Shown here: positions 10,401 through 18,730 of the stretch, in pieces
Layout: each line of letters starts with the position of its first letter
Position numbering within the stretch: position 1 is the first letter of the stretch
Notes under the pieces: generated by a model
Databases searched by the model: none
What the model was told of the DNA's origin: nothing
The model's input: only the letters and a program-made list of their open reading frames with translations
Made by a program: the position numbers and the translations under genes
Origin: Candidatus Heimdallarchaeota archaeon
GTDB lineage: Archaea; Asgardarchaeota; Heimdallarchaeia; Heimdallarchaeales; Heimdallarchaeaceae
Assembly: GCA_030668875.1 (NCBI GenBank)
Contig: DAOVER010000020.1
Coordinates: 1 to 58,529, forward strand
Length of the DNA stretch: 58,529 nt
Direction of reading: 5' to 3'

Positions 10401-13400
10401 GAAAATAGAATCTATGCAACAGTATCTTCTATAGGTTCATCCTCAGATGGTAAAGGAAAGGGAATAACTGCTCCAAATCCTGAAGGACCTAAACAAGCTA
10501 TCTCTATGGCTTTGAAAAAAGCAAACATAAATGTTGATGATGTCCAATATATAGAAGCTCATGGGACCTCGACCATTGTAGGTGATGCCATTGAACTGGA
10601 AGTTCTTGATGATGTTTTTAAAGATAGAAATCGAGACAAAAAACTTGCCGTTGGGTCAGTTAAAAGTCAAATTGGTCATCTTAAAAGTGCAGCTGGAATC
10701 GCATCTATAATCAAAACTTCACTCTCATTGTACAACAAATTATTACCCCCATCTGCAAATGTGGAAACACTGAATCCAAAGATAAACTGGGAACAGTCTT
10801 CAGTATATGTCAATACAGAGGCAAACGAATGGAAAGTTAGTAGGAATGAAGTTAGAAGAGCTGGTGTGTCTGCATTTGGTTTCGGAGGTACAAATTATCA
10901 TGCGATTATGGAGGAATATGATAAGGATAAGATAACATTTCTATCAGAAGCTCCAGTAGGGAAAATTGTGTTGACACCAACTTCTCTTCTTGATACTCAA
11001 GTGGGAAGGAAAGAGAAAGAACAGCAAATTTGTTTTATGTATACTGGGCAAGGGAGCCAATACATTGGTATGATGGAAGCTTTAAGCAAACACTCGAACA
11101 TAATAGCAGAAACTTTAGAAACAGCTGAAAAAGTTTGGGAACATTATTATTCAATCAGCTTTAAAGAAATTCTCTTTGGCTCCCCTAATTTAACAAAGGA
11201 AGCTAATAGTCAACGTTTGACAAACACCAAGTTTACTCAACCTGCACTGTTTATTGTGGAAATCGCTCTCACTAGATATCTAGAACAAAAGGGTATCAAA
11301 CCCGACTTCGTTGCTGGACACAGTTTAGGTGAATATTCAGCTTTAGTTACTGCTGGTGTCCTTTCCTTCAAAGACGGTTTCAAGGCAGTTATTGCTAGAG
11401 GAAAAGCCATGTGTAGTGCAAGTAGTAAAACGGAAGGTTCAATGGCAGCTGTACTTGCAACAAGACACAAGGTCAAGGATATTGTCAACCGTGTTAAGGA
11501 TCATTATGTCACTATTGCAAATATAAACTCTCTTTCTCAAACAGTTATATCAGGGGACAATAAGGGGGTTGATGAAGCTATTGAACTAGCAAAAGAAGAG
11601 GGAATAACTGCAAAGAAGCTTAGAGTATCTACAGCTTTCCACTCCAAAATTGTTGCAAGCGTTGAGAAAGAGTTGAGAAAAGTTTTAGCAAATCTAACAT
11701 ACAACAAACCACAAATCCCCGTATTTAGTAATGTTTCTGGAAACAAATATCCATCTGATCCTGCTAAGGTACAACAATTACTTCTAGACCAGATATGTTC
11801 ATCTGTTCAATGGGTAGACGAAATTAAGGAGATTTACAAAGCAGGTGGAAGAGTATTTGTTGAAGTTGGTCCAAAAAGAGCTCTCCATTCATTTGCAAAA
11901 GATATTTTAAAAGACAGAAATGATATTCAAGTTTTTACCACTTTAACTCCAAAAGATGACGAGATTGATAAAATAGGTAAAACAATTGAGAGTATAGAAA
12001 AGACTTCTCAAACTGCTATTGAAGAAACTACTCATGTTTCTGAGAAAACAGACAAACCAGCTGATGCATATCAATCTCCAACAATTACCAAACCATTAGG
12101 AATTGAGCAACTAAGTAAAGATCAAACTTTACATGATTATCTGAAGATGGGTTACGATCTTTATTCCAGATATTCAGGCAAAGGTTCTACAGAGGAAGCA
12201 AAACGTGTAGCGCCTATTCAAGAATCATTCACTTCTAAAATCAAAATCGGTGTTACTGGTGTTGGAATTGGCATGCCAGGAAAGAGTAGGAATGTCTTTG
12301 ATGATGCTAATATAGATGCTGTCCTTTTGGGTGAAAATTTCATAGATTCTGTAGCTGATGAGATAAAACAAGAGATGCTCAATAAGAACATAATCAGATT
12401 AATTAAATCAGCTGATGGTAATGCTTCATTTGTAAGTATCGATGATAAGTCACAAGTAATCAATTTAGCAGGACAGATAGGAGAATTTAATCCAGTTGAA
12501 GATTTTGGTTTAAAACCTAAACTTGTGAATGCTTTAGATAAGTCCTTTCAATTAGCAATCTGTGCAGGTTTAGAAGCTCTAAAAGATGCTGGAATACCTC
12601 TAGTTAAATCTGAATTCACAACAACTACAGGAAAAGTGTTAGAAGGAGAATGGGTTTTACCTGAACAGCTTCAAAATGAGACAGGAGTAATCTTTGCTTC
12701 AGCTTTCCCCGGTTACGATTATCTAGTTAAAGAAATCACTGAACATTTAGCAACTAATTCCAAGAAGAGTTTCAGTAGAGAATTTCTATTTAGAGTACTC
12801 TCAATGGGTCATTCACAGTTTGCTCAATTGATTAAAGCAAAAGGACCAAACACACAGATAAATGCTGCATGTGCTTCAACAACACAAGCGATCGGAATAG
12901 CAGAAGATTGGATAAGAACTGGTAGGTGTAATAGAGTAATTGTTATAGCTGGAGATGTTGCTTCCAGTGAGAACCTATTACCTTGGATTGGAGCAGGTTT
13001 CCTAGTTGCTGGTGGAGTAACAACAAAAGATAAGGTTGAGGAAGCTGCAATACCCTTTGGTAAGAATAGACATGGATTGATTATTGGTTCTGCAGCTGCA
13101 GGATTAGTGTTAGAAAATGAACAAACCTACACTGAACGTGGGGTTAAACCCATTGTTGACCTTATAGGGACATCTTTCTCAAACAGTGCTTTCCATGGTT
13201 CAAAAATAGATGTTAAACACATTAATAGGGTGTTTGAATCCTTCATCAAGGATATAGAATCACAGCACAAGATTACACGAAAAGAGTTAGCTTCTGAAGG
13301 GATGTTTGTTTCTCATGAAACTTATACTCCCGCAAGAGGAGGAAGTGCGGAATCTGAAGTTGAATCTTTAAGGCACATTTTTGGAACAAATGTAGCAGAT

Positions 13401-16400
13401 TTAGTTATTATGAATACTAAGGGTTTCACTGGTCATTCAATGGGAGCTGGAATTGAGGAATGTATTGCAATTAAATCAATGGAAAAAGGTATAATACCAC
13501 CTATTGCAAACTTAAACGAAATTGATCCTAATTTCAAAGATTTAAACTTCTCAAAAGGTATGAAGAGGAGAGCCAAATATGCTATAAGATTAGCGGCAGG
13601 ATTTGGTTCTCAAATCGCTTTTACAGCATTCAAACTTAATACTTATGAAGATAGATATGACATTGATTCTTATGAATCTTGGTTAGCAGAATTAGGTGGA
13701 AACATAGAAGGTTTCTTCTATGACGGGAGAGTATTGAAACTTCGAACTAGCAAGAAATTGAAAAAACAAAGAGAATTGAAACCTGTGGTGAAACTTGCTA
13801 AAGCTCCAACAGAAGTTTCAGAAATCTTAAGGGATATAATTCAAGTCATAGCTGAAAAAACTGGTTATGAACCCCAACTCATTGAAGCTGATATGCATCT
13901 GGAAGAAGACCTAGGTGTTGACACAGTTAAACAAGCGGAGATTTTTGGTACTGTCAGAGACAACTGGGATTTAGGTTTTGACGATACAGTAAACTTAGCA
14001 GACTTCTCTACTCCAAATTCCATTGCAGAGTATATCGGAAGAAATACATCAAAGGTAGTTCAAGCTGTTGAGGAGGTTACAAAATCTGCAATCGTTCAAG
14101 TAGAGAACTTACAATCTAAAGTGATCGCGATTGTAGCTTCAACAACTGGTTATGAACCAGATACTATAGAAAGCGATATGGATCTCGAAGAAGATTTGGG
14201 TATCGATACCATTAAACAAGCAGAAATATTTGGTGAATTAAGAGATGTTCTTGATTTACCAATCGATGATACAGTCAACCTTGCAGAACTTAGAACAATT
14301 AGTGATATCTGTGATTACCTCGCTTCTCAAACCAGTGGAGTTGAGAAAGAAACAATTAACATTGAACATCAAACAGAAACAAAACCTGTTGAAAAGAAGA
14401 AAAGAAAAGATGCTGTAAATGTTGAAAAACTAATAACTGCCCCTGTTCCTTTGAATAAACAAGAAGCCGAAAAAATAGATATGCTTCCAAGAAGCAATCT
14501 TCTTATTGATTTATCATCAAAAACAGCTCAAACTATAGTTAAAGCTTTTGAAAAGCAAGGTGTGAACTACAAACTTTTCAAACTTCTTGCTCAAGAACCA
14601 AATGAACTTGAAAATAAGAACTATGATTCAATAATTATCATTCTACCTGGATCTAAATCTGAGCCAGGTTATATTGATCAAGAGATATACGAGAAGCTTT
14701 TCCTCCTTTTCCAAGGCTTAGAATTGAATTCCAACCAGATTCTTATGGCAATATCCTCGGAGAATTATTTTGGATTTGATAAGGATTCTTGTCCTCTTTC
14801 AGGTGGTGTTTCTGGTTTTATCAAAACTTTGGGACATGAGTTTAACATGAAGATAAAGCATGTTTACTCTGAAAAAATAAGTGAAATTCTTCAAGAAATG
14901 GAATATTGGGATGATTATCTAGAAATATCTTTTCAAAACAATATGCGTTTCACTTTAGTTTCTGCAGATGTTGATGAAAACGATGTCCAGATGAGCTCAA
15001 TATCGGTTTCAGACAAAGACATTATTCTAGCCACTGGAGGTGGAAGAGGAATTACTTTCAAATGTCTAGAAGAGTTGTGTTCAAGATCTAAACCCAAGGT
15101 TGCAATTATAGGAATTGAAGATATATCAAATTATACAGTAGATATGCTTGATTATACAGAAGAACAGCTGAAAGAGAAACGTCAGAAGATGATTGAAAAC
15201 CTCAAAGAAAAAGAAGAGAAAGTAACTCCTGTAATGATAGAAAGAAATTGGAATCGTTTCCTATTCGATTTAGATGTCTTAAGAAATATCAAGCAGCTTG
15301 AGAGCCAAGGAATTGAAGCAATCTATTCCAAAGTTGATGTAACTGATAAAAAAGCTGTAAAACAAGCTATATCAAAGATTGAAGAACAACTACAATCAAA
15401 AGTCACTCATATTATTCATGGTGCGGGATTAGAGGAATCTAAACAATTTAAGAAGAAGAAGTTTGGTCTTTCAAAACTCATAGTATCAGTAAAAGTAGAA
15501 GGAATATGGAACATATTGAATGCTATCGACGAGAAGAAATTGAAGAGATTGATTTGCTTTACTTCTATAGCGGGTAGATATGGGAATATGGGACAAATTG
15601 ACTATTCATTTGCCAATGGTTATCTCTCCAGATTATGTTGGAAGCTAAATCAAGAAGGAATTTCATCTTTAGCTTGTGATTGGTCAGCCTGGGGTAATGT
15701 AGGGATGGCTACTCGGGGTTCAATAATGGATATACTTGAATCTCAAGGTATCTATCCAATTCCACTTGATAAAGGTACAACACTTTTTGGTGATTTATTC
15801 TTTAGTGGTACTCAACCAGAAGTTGTTGTTTCATGTGGATTAGGTCCATTTGAACAATTAAAGCGAACTTCAAGCAAAATTGAGATGAATACCTTACCAA
15901 TGATTCAGAACCTATCATACGAAGAGTCAGTTTTCAAAGGAGAGAAAATAATTTCTACACTTACAGATTTGTATATGAATGATCACCAGATCCAAAACGT
16001 CCCATTCTTCCCTGGGGTAATGGGTATTGAGATGTTTGCAGAGATGTATAAACTAACAACATCAAAAACAGCTGATGTGTTTAAAGATATTGAATTCAAA
16101 TCTCCCGTCAAATTACCAAATATTGATAGTAAGACTGTTTTTGTGAAATATGATGTAGTTTCCAAAACTCTTCAACTTAACTCTGTGTTTATTTCAAAGG
16201 CTGATAGTTCTAGAACAAGAGAAAATGAACATTTCTTTACAAGAATAGAAACAAATGCAAAGAAAATTAGAAGTAGGAAGACTAAACATATCATTACAGA
16301 TTCAAGAATTGAACTCTTATCAAAGAGCGACATCTATTCTGTGTTCTTCCATGGTCCAAGCTTTCAAGTATTAGAGAAACTAGTGGAATTATCTGATGAA

Positions 16401-17465
16401 AAAGCGATTGCTAAAGTTAGTTTACCGGGTTTGGATCTATTCTCTGATAAGAAGAAGAAAACTCAAGTAGAACCTTTGATTATTGAAGCCACACTTCAAA
16501 CTGCAGGGCTATATGATTATATCATACACCAGAGCATCTCACTTCCTTCCACAGTTGAGAAACTGGAGTTCTTCAGCAAGAATGAACCTGTTTATGTTGT
16601 TTCCGAGTTTATCTCTAAAGATGATACACATAGCTACTATAATCTTGAAGCAATCGACAAAGACGGAAAAATTATTCTTCGACTAGACAAATTAGGGTTG
16701 ATTCATACACAATTCCCAACAGATGTTTCTGATGAAGTCCTTCAAAAGATAGCTGTAATAAAAGAATACTGGGAGCTGTCTTCTTTGTTCAAAGATACAG
16801 AGGTGAAAATTGTCCCTATCAAGAATGTAGTAGAAAAATACGATCAAACTCCAGAAAAACTAATCCGAGACATGAAAAGTCAAGAAAAGACTGCTTTTCA
16901 GAAAATAAAAAATAACAAACGAAAAATGGCGTATTTGTCTGGATTAATAGCTGCTAAGGAATTATACTCAAAAATTGACAATAATCCGGAAATTTTTGGT
17001 AAAATCGAAATTAGAAAAACAGCTAAAGGGCAGCCATATATCTATAATCTGAAAGATAAGAAGAAATCAGAATTATACCTATCGATCTCTCATTCTGAGA
17101 ATTATGCTTTAGCAGCAATAGGTTCCAAACCTTTAGGAGTAGATATTGAGAAAATAGAAGATCGGAATGAATCTTTCTACAAAGAAGCTTTTACTGAACG
17201 TGAAAGAAGCACCATCTCTAACGATAAAGAATTGGGAACTGTTTATTGGACTATAAAAGAATCTGTTTCGAAAGCTCTTGGTGAGGGACTAAACATTAGT
17301 CTTCATGATATAGAAATAACAGACACTCAAAAAGATAACAGCTATGAGGTCAAATTATCTGACAGGGTTGAGACAATATTCTCCAAAGACCCAAGTTCGT
17401 TCCAGATTAACAATCAAAAATCAAGAAATTACTCAATAAGCTTCTGCGAAATAAGAAGAAAGTGA
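7407..17465 (+). CDS. Type I fatty-acid/polyketide (PUFA-synthase-like) megasynthase
   Basis: The ATG at 7407 is preferred over 7377 because AGGTGAT lies just upstream, giving 3352 residues. Domains in order: flavin enoyl-reductase-like barrel 1 (about 10-230, catalytic His position is Lys143); barrel 2 (325-610, GGH His470); KS1 (709-1175; Cys918, His1052, His1091); acyltransferase (1205-1535; Ser1306 in GHSLG, His1412 in AFHS, malonyl-like); KS2 (1610-2080; Cys1822, His1970, His2010); two ACPs (about 2135-2205 and 2230-2300) with Thr2173 and Thr2268 in place of Ser; pseudo-KR plus KR (2360-2790; TGGGRGIT, Ser2720, Tyr2733, Asn2737); double-hotdog DH (2840-3110; His2860, Glu3027); phosphopantetheinyl transferase (3170-3352; GVDIE at 3244-3248, Trp3281-Lys3284-Glu3285). 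This is a full reductive cycle in one chain, lacking only a thioesterase. A hydrolase gene follows after 5 bases. The product is unknown: a saturated fatty acid or a polyketide-like lipid. Confidence 0.9.
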   Translation: MKTIEQIKKELKVRYPILGYSPRGIEDPSLSIALSSNGGIGLIDLEGLTETKTKKIIFKCLKEIPTDKQWGVRVSNEEQLKWLLDFDSIPIIIISSSFENYSRIDEKPKCNWKIAEVNNLTEAHEKASQVDFFLVKGIEAGGKVGEKSSFILIQEFYDSGYPFLIQGGLGYYNLVGAFIGGAIGVVLEGQLYLLPECPLDDQTKNYLASLDENDTYLVGEELDFKYRLAGKIANQSIRNLKNLSKQSEKAVDILQTVENLAKESLFFADESVKNTLLPLGVDVCFAKFIKSKFTNLASFLEGISVLMREQLDSISKEWPFAENSDFARSIGVQYPIIQGPMANITDYPSFGKEVLAKGALPVFALGGLLKDEAEAMFQEIQKTFDSKDVYGGGIIGLEVIKERREDHIALLQEYNSPICLLAAGSVQLAKRIQSLGFKTLFHAPALALFKDAVDNDIEYLILEGNECGGHIGNQTSFILWESILQYLDSIRDKVTNKINVIFAGGIADEVASAMLSGMIGSHLSVISPGIQMGTGYLFTEEIVETQALTQFYQEKLLNSTQTKVIGSTVNSRARAVPTMFVQTTLEHEQERLRQGLPIRERKELYEKDNLGALRIAAKGEMWNNDHVPDGDTTQFVPISSDVQLESGVFMTGEIIGRKRNVYRIEDLHFDVIQNGESFLENQIRKIETLIATSTGTDEKLVDKIKLSTKNKIAIIGLGCVFPDALNIEQYWKNILNKKYSITEVSKDRWDSKLYFDSDKNIEGKTYSKIGAFVKDYKFDSIKYRIPPKMADQMDDVQKWSLEATRQALEDAGLPTDGKTRTNMVIIIGNSLGGEIQRYTNRRVFFPEIEEVIKNNDIFQKLTVSEQKEFIQNLTESYSHRYPAVTEDSMPGELSNVIAGRIANVFNLTGKSMTTDAACASSIAALDTAIASLNSKDYDIALVGGADRSMDVSTYVKFCKIGALSGVGSRPFDEKADGFVMGEGAGFIVIKRLEDAIRDENRIYATVSSIGSSSDGKGKGITAPNPEGPKQAISMALKKANINVDDVQYIEAHGTSTIVGDAIELEVLDDVFKDRNRDKKLAVGSVKSQIGHLKSAAGIASIIKTSLSLYNKLLPPSANVETLNPKINWEQSSVYVNTEANEWKVSRNEVRRAGVSAFGFGGTNYHAIMEEYDKDKITFLSEAPVGKIVLTPTSLLDTQVGRKEKEQQICFMYTGQGSQYIGMMEALSKHSNIIAETLETAEKVWEHYYSISFKEILFGSPNLTKEANSQRLTNTKFTQPALFIVEIALTRYLEQKGIKPDFVAGHSLGEYSALVTAGVLSFKDGFKAVIARGKAMCSASSKTEGSMAAVLATRHKVKDIVNRVKDHYVTIANINSLSQTVISGDNKGVDEAIELAKEEGITAKKLRVSTAFHSKIVASVEKELRKVLANLTYNKPQIPVFSNVSGNKYPSDPAKVQQLLLDQICSSVQWVDEIKEIYKAGGRVFVEVGPKRALHSFAKDILKDRNDIQVFTTLTPKDDEIDKIGKTIESIEKTSQTAIEETTHVSEKTDKPADAYQSPTITKPLGIEQLSKDQTLHDYLKMGYDLYSRYSGKGSTEEAKRVAPIQESFTSKIKIGVTGVGIGMPGKSRNVFDDANIDAVLLGENFIDSVADEIKQEMLNKNIIRLIKSADGNASFVSIDDKSQVINLAGQIGEFNPVEDFGLKPKLVNALDKSFQLAICAGLEALKDAGIPLVKSEFTTTTGKVLEGEWVLPEQLQNETGVIFASAFPGYDYLVKEITEHLATNSKKSFSREFLFRVLSMGHSQFAQLIKAKGPNTQINAACASTTQAIGIAEDWIRTGRCNRVIVIAGDVASSENLLPWIGAGFLVAGGVTTKDKVEEAAIPFGKNRHGLIIGSAAAGLVLENEQTYTERGVKPIVDLIGTSFSNSAFHGSKIDVKHINRVFESFIKDIESQHKITRKELASEGMFVSHETYTPARGGSAESEVESLRHIFGTNVADLVIMNTKGFTGHSMGAGIEECIAIKSMEKGIIPPIANLNEIDPNFKDLNFSKGMKRRAKYAIRLAAGFGSQIAFTAFKLNTYEDRYDIDSYESWLAELGGNIEGFFYDGRVLKLRTSKKLKKQRELKPVVKLAKAPTEVSEILRDIIQVIAEKTGYEPQLIEADMHLEEDLGVDTVKQAEIFGTVRDNWDLGFDDTVNLADFSTPNSIAEYIGRNTSKVVQAVEEVTKSAIVQVENLQSKVIAIVASTTGYEPDTIESDMDLEEDLGIDTIKQAEIFGELRDVLDLPIDDTVNLAELRTISDICDYLASQTSGVEKETINIEHQTETKPVEKKKRKDAVNVEKLITAPVPLNKQEAEKIDMLPRSNLLIDLSSKTAQTIVKAFEKQGVNYKLFKLLAQEPNELENKNYDSIIIILPGSKSEPGYIDQEIYEKLFLLFQGLELNSNQILMAISSENYFGFDKDSCPLSGGVSGFIKTLGHEFNMKIKHVYSEKISEILQEMEYWDDYLEISFQNNMRFTLVSADVDENDVQMSSISVSDKDIILATGGGRGITFKCLEELCSRSKPKVAIIGIEDISNYTVDMLDYTEEQLKEKRQKMIENLKEKEEKVTPVMIERNWNRFLFDLDVLRNIKQLESQGIEAIYSKVDVTDKKAVKQAISKIEEQLQSKVTHIIHGAGLEESKQFKKKKFGLSKLIVSVKVEGIWNILNAIDEKKLKRLICFTSIAGRYGNMGQIDYSFANGYLSRLCWKLNQEGISSLACDWSAWGNVGMATRGSIMDILESQGIYPIPLDKGTTLFGDLFFSGTQPEVVVSCGLGPFEQLKRTSSKIEMNTLPMIQNLSYEESVFKGEKIISTLTDLYMNDHQIQNVPFFPGVMGIEMFAEMYKLTTSKTADVFKDIEFKSPVKLPNIDSKTVFVKYDVVSKTLQLNSVFISKADSSRTRENEHFFTRIETNAKKIRSRKTKHIITDSRIELLSKSDIYSVFFHGPSFQVLEKLVELSDEKAIAKVSLPGLDLFSDKKKKTQVEPLIIEATLQTAGLYDYIIHQSISLPSTVEKLEFFSKNEPVYVVSEFISKDDTHSYYNLEAIDKDGKIILRLDKLGLIHTQFPTDVSDEVLQKIAVIKEYWELSSLFKDTEVKIVPIKNVVEKYDQTPEKLIRDMKSQEKTAFQKIKNNKRKMAYLSGLIAAKELYSKIDNNPEIFGKIEIRKTAKGQPYIYNLKDKKKSELYLSISHSENYALAAIGSKPLGVDIEKIEDRNESFYKEAFTERERSTISNDKELGTVYWTIKESVSKALGEGLNISLHDIEITDTQKDNSYEVKLSDRVETIFSKDPSSFQINNQKSRNYSISFCEIRRK

Positions 17466-17470
17466 AATAA

Positions 17471-18226
17471 ATGACAAAAGAGTTTATTCAAATACAATTC
17501 AGAAAAGAGCTAATTAACGGTATGTTGTTTCTTCCAGATACGAAGAAACCAGTTCCTTTAGTTTTACATCTAAACGGAATGCCAGGATTTGAACCAGAAG
17601 AGGAAGAAACTCGATTAGCCAATTTTTTTACTTCGAAAAATTATGCTTATTTTGCTTTTGACTATGTTGGAGTGAGACAAAGTACGGGGTTATTCGAGTA
17701 TATTTATTCTCAAGAAAATATCAATCTTGTTCTCTCCAAACTTGTCCATCACCCACGAATCAATCCCTCTAGAATAGGCTTGCTAGGAGAAAGTTTTGGA
17801 GGAGCAATGGCTTTATGTCATACTTCTAGAGATGATAGAATCAGATGCTTAGCAATTCGTTCTCCTGTTTATGATACTGAGGAAATTCCAAGAATGAAAA
17901 TCTTTGATGGATTAGTTCAATTATGGAGAGCGAGCAAACAAGTGCGATTTCCAAGAATCAACCTAAAGAATAGTTTTCTATTTCAATCTAGACATTACAA
18001 TCCCATGAAACAAGCACTTTATCTCCAATGTCCTGTCAGAATAATTACTGGGGATAAAGATGAGATTATTCCTGTTGAGAAGATAAAAAAATTATTCAGT
18101 AAAATTCCTGGGATAATTGATAAAGAAATGAAAATAGTTCCTGGAGCGAATCACAAGTTTTCAAAAACAAAAGATTTCGAAGTTATGAAGAATTATTTCT
18201 CACAATTTTTTGAAGCTTGTTTGTAA
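17471..18226 (+). CDS. Alpha/beta hydrolase, possible chain-release thioesterase
   Basis: The 251-residue product has an alpha/beta-hydrolase fold: a GMPGFEPEE oxyanion region, the nucleophile elbow GESFGG (Ser), an acid in GDKDEIIP and the histidine in GANHKFS. It is the third gene of a tight plus-strand operon, five bases after the megasynthase stop. The megasynthase has no thioesterase of its own. Release of the finished acyl chain from the carrier is therefore a reasonable inference, though the family also contains dienelactone hydrolases and esterases. There is no signal peptide, so it acts in the cytosol. The gene ends two bases before the convergent carrier-protein gene. Confidence 0.75.
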   Translation: MTKEFIQIQFRKELINGMLFLPDTKKPVPLVLHLNGMPGFEPEEEETRLANFFTSKNYAYFAFDYVGVRQSTGLFEYIYSQENINLVLSKLVHHPRINPSRIGLLGESFGGAMALCHTSRDDRIRCLAIRSPVYDTEEIPRMKIFDGLVQLWRASKQVRFPRINLKNSFLFQSRHYNPMKQALYLQCPVRIITGDKDEIIPVEKIKKLFSKIPGIIDKEMKIVPGANHKFSKTKDFEVMKNYFSQFFEACL

Positions 18227-18228
18227 AA

Positions 18229-18708
18229 TCACTTTACTTCAATATCAACAAGGTTCTGATCTTGCTTAACAGTTGTATTTACAGTTACATGAATTTTGGA
18301 GACAACTCCGTCAACTGTTGAAAATATCCTATTTCTCATTTTCATTGCTTCTAAAATTATTAATTCTTGGTTTTTAGTTACAGAATCATTCTCTTTAACC
18401 AGTATTTGAATGATTTTTCCAGGAATTGGAGCAGTAATTTTCTTGCTTTTTTCCCTTTCTAAAAATTCTTCTCTAACTTCAATGGGTATATGCGGTTTTA
18501 CTTCAATTTTTGCTTCCTCTCCATCAATATGAAATTCCCCATCTTTTACCTCTACCGTGAAGGGCTGTCTATCGACTATAACCTTGTAAATGTTTTTCAC
18601 TCCATAAGTTACATTTGTTGTATAAATCTGCCCATCAATTAATATCTTGCCCTCATTAATTGTTTCTATTATGTATTCTCTCCCTCGATAAATTACTTTC
18701 TTTTTCAT
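18229..18708 (-). CDS. accB: Biotin carboxyl carrier protein
   Basis: The 159 residues end in a biotinyl domain (about 88-159) with the EAMKM motif. Lys123 is the biotin attachment site. The preceding 85 residues form a beta-rich linker of the type found in propionyl-CoA-carboxylase carriers, without the usual Ala/Pro-rich hinge. A GAGGAAT ribosome binding site precedes the start. It lies 22 bases after the biotin carboxylase gene and is surely co-transcribed with it. It carries CO2 between biotin carboxylase and the carboxyltransferase encoded at 5819. Confidence 0.92.
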   Translation of the reverse strand: MKKKVIYRGREYIIETINEGKILIDGQIYTTNVTYGVKNIYKVIVDRQPFTVEVKDGEFHIDGEEAKIEVKPHIPIEVREEFLEREKSKKITAPIPGKIIQILVKENDSVTKNQELIILEAMKMRNRIFSTVDGVVSKIHVTVNTTVKQDQNLVDIEVK

Positions 18709-18730
18709 AATTATTCCTCAGAAATGGTAA

